Shown: piece after piece, positions 8,359 through 17,019 of the stretch | Numbering within the stretch: position 1 is the stretch's first letter | Layout: every line of letters begins with the position of its first letter | DNA from: Gemmatimonadota bacterium | Lineage (GTDB): Bacteria; Gemmatimonadota; Gemmatimonadetes; Gemmatimonadales; Gemmatimonadaceae | Reading direction: 5' to 3' | Assembly (NCBI GenBank): GCA_002737115.1 | Contig: NSHR01000032.1 | Coordinates: 1 to 44,944, forward strand | DNA length: 44,944 nucleotides | Position numbers and translations under genes: made by a program | The notes under the pieces: model-generated | Databases searched by the model: none | What the model was told of the DNA's origin: nothing | Seen by the model: only the letters and a program-made list of their open reading frames with translations

Positions 8359-8454
8359 CGTAAAATGCGAAAACGGCGAACAGCGCACTGTGCACTGATT
8401 CGCCGTTTACTCTTCGCGCGTTTTACGTTAGCGCGGTTGACTCGTCGCGCCGTT
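8359..8454 (-). repeat. Array A: tandem 15-16 bp GCGC-centred repeat with inverted end copy
   Basis: Read on the minus strand the region contains four successive units: AACGGCGCGACGAGTC (8454-8439), AACCGCGCTAACGTAA (8438-8423), AACGCGCGAAGAGTA (8422-8408) and AACGGCGAATCAGTGC (8407-8392). An inverted copy at 8371-8386 pairs with the last unit (10-bp perfect arms 8371-8380 and 8399-8408). The same unit occurs at 20195-20317 and 28657-28797. The array begins 7 nt past the stop of the sugar dehydrogenase gene, so it would be transcribed as its 3' end. The 248-bp gap holds no gene I can support. Confidence 0.8.
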
Positions 8455-8461
8455 CATTAGT

Positions 8462-9631
8462 TCACCGCCGCGCGACTGGTTCCATGCGCATCACTGCGGT
8501 CGGCTTCGCTTGTTGTTCATCGATCGAAAAGTAGATGAACCCGTCCGGTCCTTGCTTCACGTCGCGGATGCGTCCCTGCGTGCGCACCAGGTTGTCCTCG
8601 ACGTTGAACACCTTGCCGTCGTAGGTGAGACGCACAATGCGCGGTCTGGCGAGTCCGCCCACGAAGAAGCTGCCCTTCCATGCCGGGAACTTGTCACCGG
8701 AGTAGATCATGAGGCTCGACGTGGCGATGGAGGGCACCCACACATTCTTCGCGTTCTCCATGCCGTCACGCATCGTGCCCGCGTGGATCGCGACACCGGG
8801 GCCGTAGTTCACGCCGAAGCCAACGACCGGCCAGCCGTAGTTGAGCCCCTTCTGGATCAGGTTGAGTTCATCGCCACCCTGCGGTCCATGCTCCACGGCC
8901 CACACCTCTCCCGACGTGGGATGGATCGCGAGGCCCTGCTGATTCCGATGACCGTAGCTCCAGATTTCCGGCTTGGCGCCAGCCTTGCCCACGAACGGAT
9001 TGTCGGGGGGTACACGGCCATCGTCGAACAGGCGAATGACTTTGCCGTGGTGATTCGACAGGTCCTGCGCCGGATGCTTCTCGAGATCACCAGTAGGCGG
9101 CGCCTGGCGCTCGCCGACGGTGATGAACATCATGCCGCTCTTGTCGAACGCGATGCGCGACCCGAAGTGGCCCGGTGCGCCCTTAGTGTCGGCGACGAAG
9201 ACATCCTTCACGTCGACCAGCGCGTTGTTTTCGAAGCGCCCACGCGCGACCGCGGTGGTGGCGGCCCCGCCGCCGGTGGGCTTGGAGTAGCTGAGATAGA
9301 CCAGCTTGTTCGCCGCAAAGTTCGGATGCGCCACGACATCGAGCAGACCACCCTGTCCGCGGTAGACGACTTCCGGCACACCGGTGACGGGCGTGGGCAG
9401 CAGCTTGCCACCGCGCACGAGGCGGAGACGGCCGGGCCGCTCGGTCACCAGCAGGTCGCCGCCGGGAAGGAACGCCATCGACCACGGCTGCACGAGCCCC
9501 TCAGCCACGGTAACGAGGCGGTAGTCGTGCGCCGACGACTTGTACACGGGCGACTGCGCCATCGCGGGTACCGCGAGCAGCGCGCTCGCCGTCGCAACCG
9601 CGCGCGCAAGCAGAAACGTACGACGAATCAT
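8462..9631 (-). CDS. Soluble PQQ-dependent aldose sugar dehydrogenase (YliI/Asd-like)
   Basis: The product is 389 residues with a signal peptide ending AVPAMAQ, so it is probably periplasmic. The six-bladed propeller motifs of the GSDH family are present: QPWSMAFLPGGDLLVTER, GQGGLLDVVAHPNFA with the likely catalytic-base histidine, YGHRNQQGLAIHP and EHGPQGGDELN. Relatives oxidise aldoses with pyrroloquinoline quinone and pass electrons to the respiratory chain. Whether this host makes PQQ is not visible in the window. It is preceded by the HDAC-like gene on the same strand with a 42-nt gap and followed at once by repeat array A. Confidence 0.92.
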   Translation of the reverse strand: MIRRTFLLARAVATASALLAVPAMAQSPVYKSSAHDYRLVTVAEGLVQPWSMAFLPGGDLLVTERPGRLRLVRGGKLLPTPVTGVPEVVYRGQGGLLDVVAHPNFAANKLVYLSYSKPTGGGAATTAVARGRFENNALVDVKDVFVADTKGAPGHFGSRIAFDKSGMMFITVGERQAPPTGDLEKHPAQDLSNHHGKVIRLFDDGRVPPDNPFVGKAGAKPEIWSYGHRNQQGLAIHPTSGEVWAVEHGPQGGDELNLIQKGLNYGWPVVGFGVNYGPGVAIHAGTMRDGMENAKNVWVPSIATSSLMIYSGDKFPAWKGSFFVGGLARPRIVRLTYDGKVFNVEDNLVRTQGRIRDVKQGPDGFIYFSIDEQQAKPTAVMRMEPVARR

Positions 9632-9673
9632 CCGGAGGTCTCCTGAGAACGGAAGGGGGGAATCTGTAAGAAA

Positions 9674-10579
9674 CTAGCGCCCCGCGAAGCTCTGCAGCAC
9701 CCGTACGGTGTTCAGGTGCACCTGCACCGTGTCCCGCACGTCCCGCCCGTACCCGCCGGACATCGTCGCACAGACCGGGACGCCGATCTCCCGGCACAGC
9801 TGCACGACGACGGCGTCCCGCCGGTGCAGCCCCTCGACGGTAAGCCTGAGGCGACCCAGCTTGTCCCCCTCATGCGGGTCGGCGCCAGCCAGATAGACCA
9901 CGAGATCGGGGCGCGCCTCGCGCAGCACCGTGGGAAGATGCGCCTCTAACAGAGCCAGATACGCCGCATCACCGGTGCCGTCGTCGAGCTCGACGTCGAG
10001 CGTGCCCGGCACTTTGTGAAACGGGAAGTTCTTCGCCCCATGCATACTGAACGTGTACACCTGCGAATCACCGGCGAAACAGGCGTGCGTTCCGTTGCCC
10101 TGATGCACATCGAGATCGATGATCGCCACCCGACGCACGCGCCCGTCGCGCTGCAGGCGGCGGATCGCCACCGCCACGTCGTTAAACGTGCAAAACCCTT
10201 CGCCGCGATCAGGAAATGCGTGATGCGTGCCACCGGCCAGATTCATCGCCACGCCATGCGTGAGCGCCGACTCGGCCGCTTCGCAGGTGCCCTGCACCAC
10301 CCGATATGCGCGCTCCACGAAACTCTCCGACCACGGCAACCCGATGCGTCGCTGTTCGGCCGCCGGCAACGTGCCGTTGGTAATGTGGTCCACGTACTCG
10401 CGCGTATGCACCAACAGCAGATCATCCACGCGCACCCGTTGCGGATCGTGCAACCGCTCCGGTGGCACCAACCCCTCCGCCAATACCCCCTCGCGCAATA
10501 GCTGGTACTTGGACATCGGAAACCGATGCCCGTCAGGGAGCTCGATGGCGTATTTCGAGGAGGACCAGAGGTGGAGCAT
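9674..10579 (-). CDS. Histone deacetylase superfamily protein (class IV/HDAC11-like amidohydrolase)
   Basis: This 301-residue zinc amidohydrolase has the catalytic histidine pair H119-H120 in GGTHHAFPDRGEGFC and zinc ligands D157 and H159 in IDLDVHQGNGT, with D234 in AGADPHEGDKLG as the third. The transition-state tyrosine Y278 lies in MSGGYGRD. The FPDRGEGFCTFND block is typical of the short HDAC11-like bacterial branch. Bacterial relatives deacetylate acetyl-lysine, polyamines or other small amides. Signal and membrane segments are absent, so it is cytosolic. The true substrate is unknown. The 83-bp gap upstream holds a CACAGAGG-type sequence. Confidence 0.93.
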   Translation of the reverse strand: MLHLWSSSKYAIELPDGHRFPMSKYQLLREGVLAEGLVPPERLHDPQRVRVDDLLLVHTREYVDHITNGTLPAAEQRRIGLPWSESFVERAYRVVQGTCEAAESALTHGVAMNLAGGTHHAFPDRGEGFCTFNDVAVAIRRLQRDGRVRRVAIIDLDVHQGNGTHACFAGDSQVYTFSMHGAKNFPFHKVPGTLDVELDDGTGDAAYLALLEAHLPTVLREARPDLVVYLAGADPHEGDKLGRLRLTVEGLHRRDAVVVQLCREIGVPVCATMSGGYGRDVRDTVQVHLNTVRVLQSFAGR

Positions 10580-10611
10580 GGGTGAATTCTACTCGCACCA
10601 CTTGAACAGAT

Positions 10612-10640
10612 CACACAGAGGCAAAGAGAAAAGTTCAACG
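10612..10640 (+). repeat. Short CACAGAGG-type intergenic motif
   Basis: The 83-bp gap between the HDAC-like gene and the BNR gene contains CACACAGAGGCAAAGAGAAA. This is an A/G-rich sequence unlike the surrounding coding DNA, and it recalls the CACAGAGG(C)ACAGAG intergenic sequences that recur in several environmental phyla. The resemblance is from memory and unverified; it may be chance. Confidence 0.3.
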
Positions 10641-10662
10641 AACCATCAACCACACACGAACC

Positions 10663-13600
10663 TTATCGTCCCGCCTTCCCCAGTTCGGCTGCCATACGGG
10701 TGTAGAACCGCAGCTCGGACCGCTGATCCGACGTCGGCGCACCGGTGTAGCGCGCCACGGCACCATACAGCCCCGAGATCCGCGCACTCAGCTCACTCGC
10801 CTGTCGCTTGCCGTCGCGCGTGGCGGCGTCGGTGCCGGTCATCGCCCGCCACCGCTCTGCCACCGGCGCATGAGACGTGGCCAACGCCGCGATCTCACGA
10901 TGAAACGCCGTCCAGGCCGCCCGCTCGGTGCGCGACACGGTAACCCGCGGGTCCTCCTTCACCACGACCCGCTGCTGCTGCGCCGCGCCACCGGTCGATA
11001 GTCGCACCGTGTACGTACCCGGCACCACCAGCGGCCCCGGCGTCGTCGCACTGGGACCCGCGTCGTCGTCTTCACCACCACCACTCCGAATCGGCAGATC
11101 GGCATAGCGCAGATTCCACACGATGCGGTTCACACCACGAACACTCGTGGGCTTGAGCGTTTGTACCGTGCGACCAGCGCTGTCGAGCACCGTGAGCTCC
11201 ACCACCGTGCCCGATTCGCGCACCCAGTAATCGAGCAGCGCCCCATTAGCCGGGTTCTCACCGCGGAAGTGCATGTCGCCAGTGTGCGGACGCACGTTCG
11301 TGGTGCGAAGCTGCATCGCCGGCTGCACCGTGAACAGATGCGCACTGCTGGCCGCCACCGCCGGCGTGAGCTCCTGCAGCGCATTGAGCTGATCAAGAAT
11401 CCAGAGCCCACGCGCATGCGAGCCCAGCACCAACGTGTTGTCGCGGGCCTGAATCGTGATGTCGTTGAACGGCATCGTCGGCATGTTGTTGCGCAGCGGC
11501 ACCCACTGCCCACCGGCGTCGGGCGAAATGAACACGCCGAACTCGGTGGCGAGGTACAGAAGTTTCGCGTTACGCGGATCTTCACGCACCGTGCGCGCGA
11601 CGCGATTCGCGGGGAGCCCGGCGTCAATACGACGCCACGTGGTCCCGAAGTCGGCCGTGGCGTACACGTAGTTCGTGAAATCGTTGCTGCGGTGGTTGTC
11701 CACCACCACATACGCCGTACCCGCTGCATGACGCGACGCGTCCACGCCGGCAAACCACGAATCCTTCGGCAACCCCGGGAATCGGCTCTGCACGTCCGTG
11801 AACGTCATGCCGCCATCACGCGATACGCGGAAACGCCCGTCATCGGTGCCGACGTATAGCACGCCCTTGGCACGCGGCGATTCGGCCAGCGCCGTGACTC
11901 CGGGGAAGTAGGGCACGCCGTCATCCAGCGACAGCGTATTCTCGCCCGGCTTGCGTCCCATCAGCGGCAACGTCGAGCGATCGACGCCCGTGCTCATATC
12001 GCCGAGGTCCTTCCAAGTGCGGCCGCTGTTCACCGACTTGAACAGATGCTGGCCGCCAGCGTACACCGTGGCCGTATCGTGCGGCGAGATGATGAACGGC
12101 GCATCCCAGTTGGCCGGATGCATCGCGTTGCCCAGCACCTGCGTGGCCCCCGGCTTGCCCCACGTTTCCCAGTTGCGACGGCCGGCAATGTGGCCGGTGG
12201 AATCGCCGGGACGGATGTCCTGCACCTCCCACGTTTTCGTGTCGTTGCGCTGCAACCCCAGGAACTGCGACGCCGAGTACACCGTGCGTGGATTCAGTGG
12301 ATTCGGCGTCACGTGAAATCCGTCGCCGCCACAGAGCCGCGAGAAGTGATCGTTCAACACGCCGTTGGTATTCCAGCTCGCGCTCGGCCCCATCCAGCAG
12401 CCGTTGTCCTGTAGACCGCCGTAGATGTTGAAGGGCACCGCATTGTCGGTCGTCACCCGATAGAACTGCGACAGCGGCAGTGACGTGACGTACAGGAACT
12501 TGTTGCCGCGATCGTAGCTGATGCCGATGCCGCCGTCGTCGAGCTTCACCACATGACGGCTGTTCGCGGGATTCACCCACACGAAGCGGTCGTCGCCATG
12601 CGTGGTCGTGCGAGGCGCGGTGAATGTCTTGCCACCGTTGTCGCTGAACGAATACGCGTTCAGCATGTAAATGCGCTGGTCGTCGTTCGGATCGATGATC
12701 ACCTGGCTGGCATACATCGGCCGCGGATTCCAGTCGCTCATGAACGTCCACGTGGCGCCCGCATCGTCGCTGCGATACACACCCGCCTTGCGCACGATGT
12801 ACGCCGTGCTGGCATTGTAGCGCGCGCCCTGCTCGATGCTGACCGTCAGGATCTTGGGATTCTTGCGATACACGCCGATGCCGATGCGGCCGTATTCGCC
12901 GTCGGGCAATCCGTGCCCCGTGAGCTTGGTCCAGGTGGCGCCGGCGTCGATGCTCTTCCAGAGCGCGCTCCCCGGGCCGCCGCCGTCGAAGCCGTAGGCA
13001 CTGCGGCGACGCTGATACGTGGCCGCGTACAGCACGTTCGGGTCGTTCCAGTCCATCGCCACATCAGTGGCACCGGTTTCGTCGTTTACCGCCAGCGTGC
13101 GCGTCCAGCTGCGGCCGCCATCCGTGGTGCGGTACAATCCGCGCTCGCCGCCGGCGCCCCACACCGACCCCTGTGCCGCCACGTACGCGATGTTGGGATC
13201 GCGCGGGTGCAGCTGAATGCGGCCGATGTGCATGCTCGTGGCGAGGCCCATGTTCTGCCACGTCTTCCCGCCGTCCGTGCTTTTGTACACGCCGTCACCC
13301 CACCCCACGCTCTGGCGGCTGGCGCGCTCGCCGGTGCCCACCCAAATGATCTGCGGATTGGGCTGGAACACGGCCACATCGCCAATGGAGTGCACCGGCG
13401 CATCGAACGTCGACGCCCAGGTCACCCCATTGTCCTCGGTGCGCCAGAGTCCACCGGTAGCGCCGGCCACGTACCACGTGCTCGGATTGGACTCGACGAC
13501 GTCCATGTCGACCACACGGCCGCTCATGGAGGCGGGGCCGATGTTCCGCAGGCGGAGCGCCCCCAGATCAGCCGCCGAGAAGGGCGGCGCCGCCTGGGCG

Positions 13601-13665
13601 GACACGACGGCAGGAAGGGCCCAGAGCAGGGCCGGAAGCAGGAAACGGGAGGAGCGGACGCGCAT
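10663..13665 (-). CDS. Large secreted BNR/Asp-box (sortilin/VPS10-like) propeller protein
   Basis: The product is 1000 residues from ATG at 13665; the upstream codons to 13707 precede the signal peptide MRVRSSRFLLPALLWALPAV and look untranslated. About 700 residues of Asp-box blades follow (LWRTEDNGVTW, VYKSTDGGKTW, LYRTTDGGRSW, LFKSVNSGRTW), with WVGTGER and a QDNGCWMGPS block. The C-terminal quarter has beta-rich segments (ELTVLDSAGRTVQTLKP; VPGTYTVRLSTGG), resembling a FlgD-like Ig domain, and a helical tail. It is a paralogue of the protein at 1-1326. It is probably extracellular or outer-membrane associated; catalytic role unknown. It is divergent from the M28 peptidase gene across 113 bp. 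Confidence 0.9.
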   Translation of the reverse strand: MRVRSSRFLLPALLWALPAVVSAQAAPPFSAADLGALRLRNIGPASMSGRVVDMDVVESNPSTWYVAGATGGLWRTEDNGVTWASTFDAPVHSIGDVAVFQPNPQIIWVGTGERASRQSVGWGDGVYKSTDGGKTWQNMGLATSMHIGRIQLHPRDPNIAYVAAQGSVWGAGGERGLYRTTDGGRSWTRTLAVNDETGATDVAMDWNDPNVLYAATYQRRRSAYGFDGGGPGSALWKSIDAGATWTKLTGHGLPDGEYGRIGIGVYRKNPKILTVSIEQGARYNASTAYIVRKAGVYRSDDAGATWTFMSDWNPRPMYASQVIIDPNDDQRIYMLNAYSFSDNGGKTFTAPRTTTHGDDRFVWVNPANSRHVVKLDDGGIGISYDRGNKFLYVTSLPLSQFYRVTTDNAVPFNIYGGLQDNGCWMGPSASWNTNGVLNDHFSRLCGGDGFHVTPNPLNPRTVYSASQFLGLQRNDTKTWEVQDIRPGDSTGHIAGRRNWETWGKPGATQVLGNAMHPANWDAPFIISPHDTATVYAGGQHLFKSVNSGRTWKDLGDMSTGVDRSTLPLMGRKPGENTLSLDDGVPYFPGVTALAESPRAKGVLYVGTDDGRFRVSRDGGMTFTDVQSRFPGLPKDSWFAGVDASRHAAGTAYVVVDNHRSNDFTNYVYATADFGTTWRRIDAGLPANRVARTVREDPRNAKLLYLATEFGVFISPDAGGQWVPLRNNMPTMPFNDITIQARDNTLVLGSHARGLWILDQLNALQELTPAVAASSAHLFTVQPAMQLRTTNVRPHTGDMHFRGENPANGALLDYWVRESGTVVELTVLDSAGRTVQTLKPTSVRGVNRIVWNLRYADLPIRSGGGEDDDAGPSATTPGPLVVPGTYTVRLSTGGAAQQQRVVVKEDPRVTVSRTERAAWTAFHREIAALATSHAPVAERWRAMTGTDAATRDGKRQASELSARISGLYGAVARYTGAPTSDQRSELRFYTRMAAELGKAGR

Positions 13666-13778
13666 AGGGCACCAAGGTCGACGGGAAACGGATGAACGCC
13701 CGAGCAATATGGGGCGTATTGTTGAGGATCGCTGGACGCTCGAGAGTGCGTCCGGCTCCCAGTTTCACCTGACCAAGG

Positions 13779-15665
13779 ATGCGTCTCGTGTCTCGACCCA
13801 CACGTCTTGCTGCAATGGCCGTAGCCCTACTGGCCGGCACCGCCGTTGCGCTCCCCGCGCAGAACCGCCCCAGCGCCACCAAGGTGGCGCGCCCGGAACG
13901 CCCGGTGTGGCCCGACGAGGGTCCGCGCACGTGGGCTCCACGGCCCACCGTGTCGGCCATCACGGCCAACGATCTCCGCACCCGGCTCTATCAGTTCGCC
14001 GACGATTCCATGCAGGGTCGGCGCATCGGGGAGAAGGGCAACTTCAAAGGCACCGAGTACATCGCCCGTGAGTTCAAGCGCGTCGGCCTCAAGCCGGCCG
14101 GCGACAGCGGCACGTACTTCCAGACGCTCCCCTTTGGCCCCACGCAGTTCGACAGCAGCACCTCGTCGTTGCGGATCGGCGGCGCGGCGCAGGCGGCGAC
14201 GCGCGACTGGATTCCCACCGTGCCGACGGCGCAAAACGGTTTCGGCGGCAAAGCCGAGCTGAATGGCGTGCCGGCCGTCTTTGCCGGCACGTGGGGGGAC
14301 ACCGCCGTGATGCTCGATCCGGCTGCGTTCACAGGCAAGGTGGCCGTCTTCCTGGCCGCGCCCGGCGCGGGCTCCTCGGGTGGCGTACGCGGACCGGCGT
14401 CGTTCGTGAGCTGCGCCGACGTGCCCAACAAGTTCGGCGTCACCGCAATTCTCGCCACCGACAAGGTGGCCGCGTCCGCGCCGGCTCGGCCGCCCGCCCC
14501 CGCCTTCGCCGCGGCCGGAGCGCGTGACACGCGGGCCCGACGCGCCGGCGCCGTCGCGGTGCTGGTGATCGGCTTGGATGACATGACGCCGACGACCATC
14601 AACGCCGCCTTCGAAGGCCGCAACGGCATGCGCCCCACCACCGCGCTCAACGCCGATGCGCCGGCCGGCGCGACCATCTCGCGAAAGACGGCCGAGCGAC
14701 TCTTCGGCAAGCCAATCAGCGAGGTGACGGTCGGTACGATTGGTCAGCCGATCACGGCCTCGTGGAATCACGCCTGGCGCCCGTCGGCCTTCGCCGCGCG
14801 CAACGTCATCGCCGTGCTCCCGGGCTCCGATCCCACGCTCAAGGAAGAGTATGTGCTCGTTGGCGCGCACAATGACCACGTGGGCGTCAACACCGCCGTG
14901 ATCGATCATGACTCGCTGCGCGCCACGAACTTCATCACGCGTCGTCAGGGCAACAACGATCCGACGTGCATCCCGACGGCGGAACAACAGGTGAAGATCA
15001 ACGCGCTCATCGCCAAGGCGCGCGCGGCCCGACCGGCTCGCAAGGACTCCATCATGAATGGTGCCGACGACGATGGATCGGGCTCGATGGTGCTGCTGGA
15101 GCTCGCCGAGCGGTTCGCCAAGGAGAAGCCGGCGCGTTCGGTGATCTTCGTGTCGCATCAGGGCGAAGAGGGCGGCCTGCTCGGCTCGCGCTGGTTCGTC
15201 GACAACCCAACGGTGCCGATCGACAAGATCGTGGCCGCGCACAACATGGACATGGTCGGCAAGGGTCGCGCCGATCAGGTGAAGTTCGGAGGACCGAACT
15301 CCGTGCAGATGCTCGGCGCCCGTCGACTGTCGCCTGAGTTTGGCGATATCATCGATTCGGTGAACGCCAGCAGCCCCGAGCCCATGGCGATCGACAAAAG
15401 CTGGGACGTTCCCGCCAATCCGCTCAACCGGTTCTGCCGCAGCGACCAGGTGAACTACGTGCGCAAGAATATTCCGGTCGTGTACATGTCGCTCGGCTAC
15501 GGTCCCGACTATCACATGCAGTCGGACGAACCGCAGTACATCGACTACGACCACGCCGCGCGGTTAGGACGGTTCGTGCACGATGTGATGACCGCCGTGG
15601 CGAACCGAAAGGAGAAACCGGCCATCGGCGGCGCCGATCCGAGCTACCCGAGTTGTAACCGATAG
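13779..15665 (+). CDS. Secreted M28-family zinc metallopeptidase with PA-type insert
   Basis: The product is 628 residues with a signal peptide ending ALPAQN. Residues 65-120 form the usual pre-domain (DSMQGRRIGEKGNF; EYIAREFKRVGLKP). A protease-associated insert occupies roughly 160-330. The M28 co-catalytic site follows: H364 in GAHNDHVG, bridging D431 in GADDDGSG, E463/E464 in SHQGEEGGLLGS, D491 in HNMDMVG and a late histidine in YGPDYHMQSDEP. Such enzymes are aminopeptidases or carboxypeptidases that act outside the cytoplasm on peptides. An insertion (residues 375-425) separates the first two zinc motifs and is longer than usual. The start was chosen at the ATG preceding the signal peptide. 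Confidence 0.93.
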   Translation: MRLVSRPTRLAAMAVALLAGTAVALPAQNRPSATKVARPERPVWPDEGPRTWAPRPTVSAITANDLRTRLYQFADDSMQGRRIGEKGNFKGTEYIAREFKRVGLKPAGDSGTYFQTLPFGPTQFDSSTSSLRIGGAAQAATRDWIPTVPTAQNGFGGKAELNGVPAVFAGTWGDTAVMLDPAAFTGKVAVFLAAPGAGSSGGVRGPASFVSCADVPNKFGVTAILATDKVAASAPARPPAPAFAAAGARDTRARRAGAVAVLVIGLDDMTPTTINAAFEGRNGMRPTTALNADAPAGATISRKTAERLFGKPISEVTVGTIGQPITASWNHAWRPSAFAARNVIAVLPGSDPTLKEEYVLVGAHNDHVGVNTAVIDHDSLRATNFITRRQGNNDPTCIPTAEQQVKINALIAKARAARPARKDSIMNGADDDGSGSMVLLELAERFAKEKPARSVIFVSHQGEEGGLLGSRWFVDNPTVPIDKIVAAHNMDMVGKGRADQVKFGGPNSVQMLGARRLSPEFGDIIDSVNASSPEPMAIDKSWDVPANPLNRFCRSDQVNYVRKNIPVVYMSLGYGPDYHMQSDEPQYIDYDHAARLGRFVHDVMTAVANRKEKPAIGGADPSYPSCNR

Positions 15666-15729
15666 CGCTGCGTTCGTCGCGTACAATCGAGGCACGCCGG
15701 TCTCGTCCCTTTCGCATTTCCTGACTCCT

Positions 15730-16131
15730 ATGCGCACCATCACCGTCATTTTCGCGCTCGCTTCGGCCGGCCTCCTCGCACCACGCGGGCTCTCCGCACA
15801 GGCCCGCAAGCCGATCGGTCTGATCAACGGCGGCACCGTGCTGCTCGAGTCGAATACGGTGAAGCGCGACGGGGGGATCATCACCGCCGCGCTGCGCGTG
15901 CAGTTTCACAAGCCGACCAAGGTGCCAGGCGGCAACTGGTACAGCTCGCGCACGCGGCTCATGCTGGACTGCCGCAAGCAGGTCGTAGCCGTGCAGGAGA
16001 ATTGGTACTACAGCGACGCCAAGGGCACTAAGGTGGCGCAGCACAAGGAAGTCGGGATCCCGGGATACGCCACACCGCTACCGGGTTCCATGCCGAAGGT
16101 CGCCCTCGACCACCTCTGTCAGGCGAAGTAG
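15730..16131 (+). CDS. Small secreted protein, surface-adhesin E-like
   Basis: The product is 133 residues with a signal peptide (MRTITVIFALASAGLLAPRG... to SAQA). The mature part has alternating strands, a YSSRTRLMLDCRKQ block, a second ENWYYSDAKG strand and a PGSMPKVALDHLC end, with two cysteines likely disulphide-linked. This arrangement resembles the surface-adhesin E/PF16747 family, small exported beta proteins of unclear role. It lies 64 nt after the M28 peptidase gene on the same strand and may be co-transcribed. The family call is moderate; export is more certain. Confidence 0.75.
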   Translation: MRTITVIFALASAGLLAPRGLSAQARKPIGLINGGTVLLESNTVKRDGGIITAALRVQFHKPTKVPGGNWYSSRTRLMLDCRKQVVAVQENWYYSDAKGTKVAQHKEVGIPGYATPLPGSMPKVALDHLCQAK

Positions 16132-16162
16132 ACCTTCCGTCGGCTGCGGACGGGCGGGCCGG

Positions 16163-17017
16163 TTACGCGCCGGTCCGCAGCATCCGCTCGGTCGAGAGCA
16201 GGGCGCCGATGGCCGTGGCCGATCCACCGTCGTCGGGCGTGAGAATCGTGGCGCCGTAGAACTTGGCCACGAGCCCGAACGTGCGACGGATGCTCTTGAG
16301 ATCCGAGAGATGGCCCACGATCACCACGTGCGGCATCTGCTGCGCCCGGGCCGCGTTGATCGCGATGAGCGCGATCACCTGCCCCACCATATTGACCAGC
16401 GCCGCCGCCGTATCTTCGCGCGACGCCTCCACCGGATGACGGGCCACGCGCCCGAAGTTTACGGCCGTCGTTTCGGGCGGCAAACTACCGATCGCACCGC
16501 CCAGCACTTCGGCAATCGTGAGATTATGCGTCGTGTCCGTGCCGCGCTGCGCCAACGCATCGATCTCGCGCGGATCCACGGAATCGAGGAGCAGTCGGCC
16601 CAGCCCCATGAGCGTGCCACCGCCCACGCCGGTGCCGGTCACATGGTGGGCCTCCTCCCCGGTGGCCGCCACGCACGCCGTTCCCGATCCGGCACTGGTC
16701 ACCAGCGCCGATTCGAGATGCGCCAGCGCCAATCCACCGCGACCGATGGCGCGCACTTCATCGACCCGATGCAGCACCCGATCATCGATGACCGACGGTA
16801 GCAGCGCGCGATTACCGCCGGTCACCGCGATCCACGCGAGATCGCGCGGGGACACCCCGCCCGCCTCCAGCACGCGCCGTATGCGCGCCTCATCGGGCTG
16901 CCCCTCGGTCGGCAGGGTCCAATGCCGCGTCGCACCGCCGTCGCGCACGACGACGTCGGTGTTGCTGGCGCCGAAGTCGATCGCGGCGACAGGATGCATC
17001 GAAGCGTCAGTCACCAC
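16163..17017 (-). CDS. Type II pantothenate kinase-like ASKHA kinase
   Basis: The product is about 284 residues. It shows the ATP-binding phosphate motif DFGASNTD (14-21), the likely catalytic glutamate E87 in VDEVRAIGRGG, a second loop TSAGSGT (107-113) and the hallmark GTGVGGGTLMGLGRLLL (128-144) of eukaryotic-type/Staphylococcus CoaW pantothenate kinases. The expected reaction is ATP-dependent phosphorylation of pantothenate or pantetheine, the first step of CoA synthesis, in the cytosol. The listed start is GTG two nt after the acylase stop. An ATG at 16999, six codons later and just before the kinase fold, is equally plausible. Operon position after rsmD and an amidase is discussed in the findings. 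Confidence 0.82.
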   Translation of the reverse strand: MVTDASMHPVAAIDFGASNTDVVVRDGGATRHWTLPTEGQPDEARIRRVLEAGGVSPRDLAWIAVTGGNRALLPSVIDDRVLHRVDEVRAIGRGGLALAHLESALVTSAGSGTACVAATGEEAHHVTGTGVGGGTLMGLGRLLLDSVDPREIDALAQRGTDTTHNLTIAEVLGGAIGSLPPETTAVNFGRVARHPVEASREDTAAALVNMVGQVIALIAINAARAQQMPHVVIVGHLSDLKSIRRTFGLVAKFYGATILTPDDGGSATAIGALLSTERMLRTGA

Positions 17018-17019
17018 CG

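Noticed and set aside
13827-15554. Minus-strand open frame of 575 codons
   Set aside because: It is a mirror of the M28 peptidase gene; low-complexity Arg/His/Gly content and no domain.
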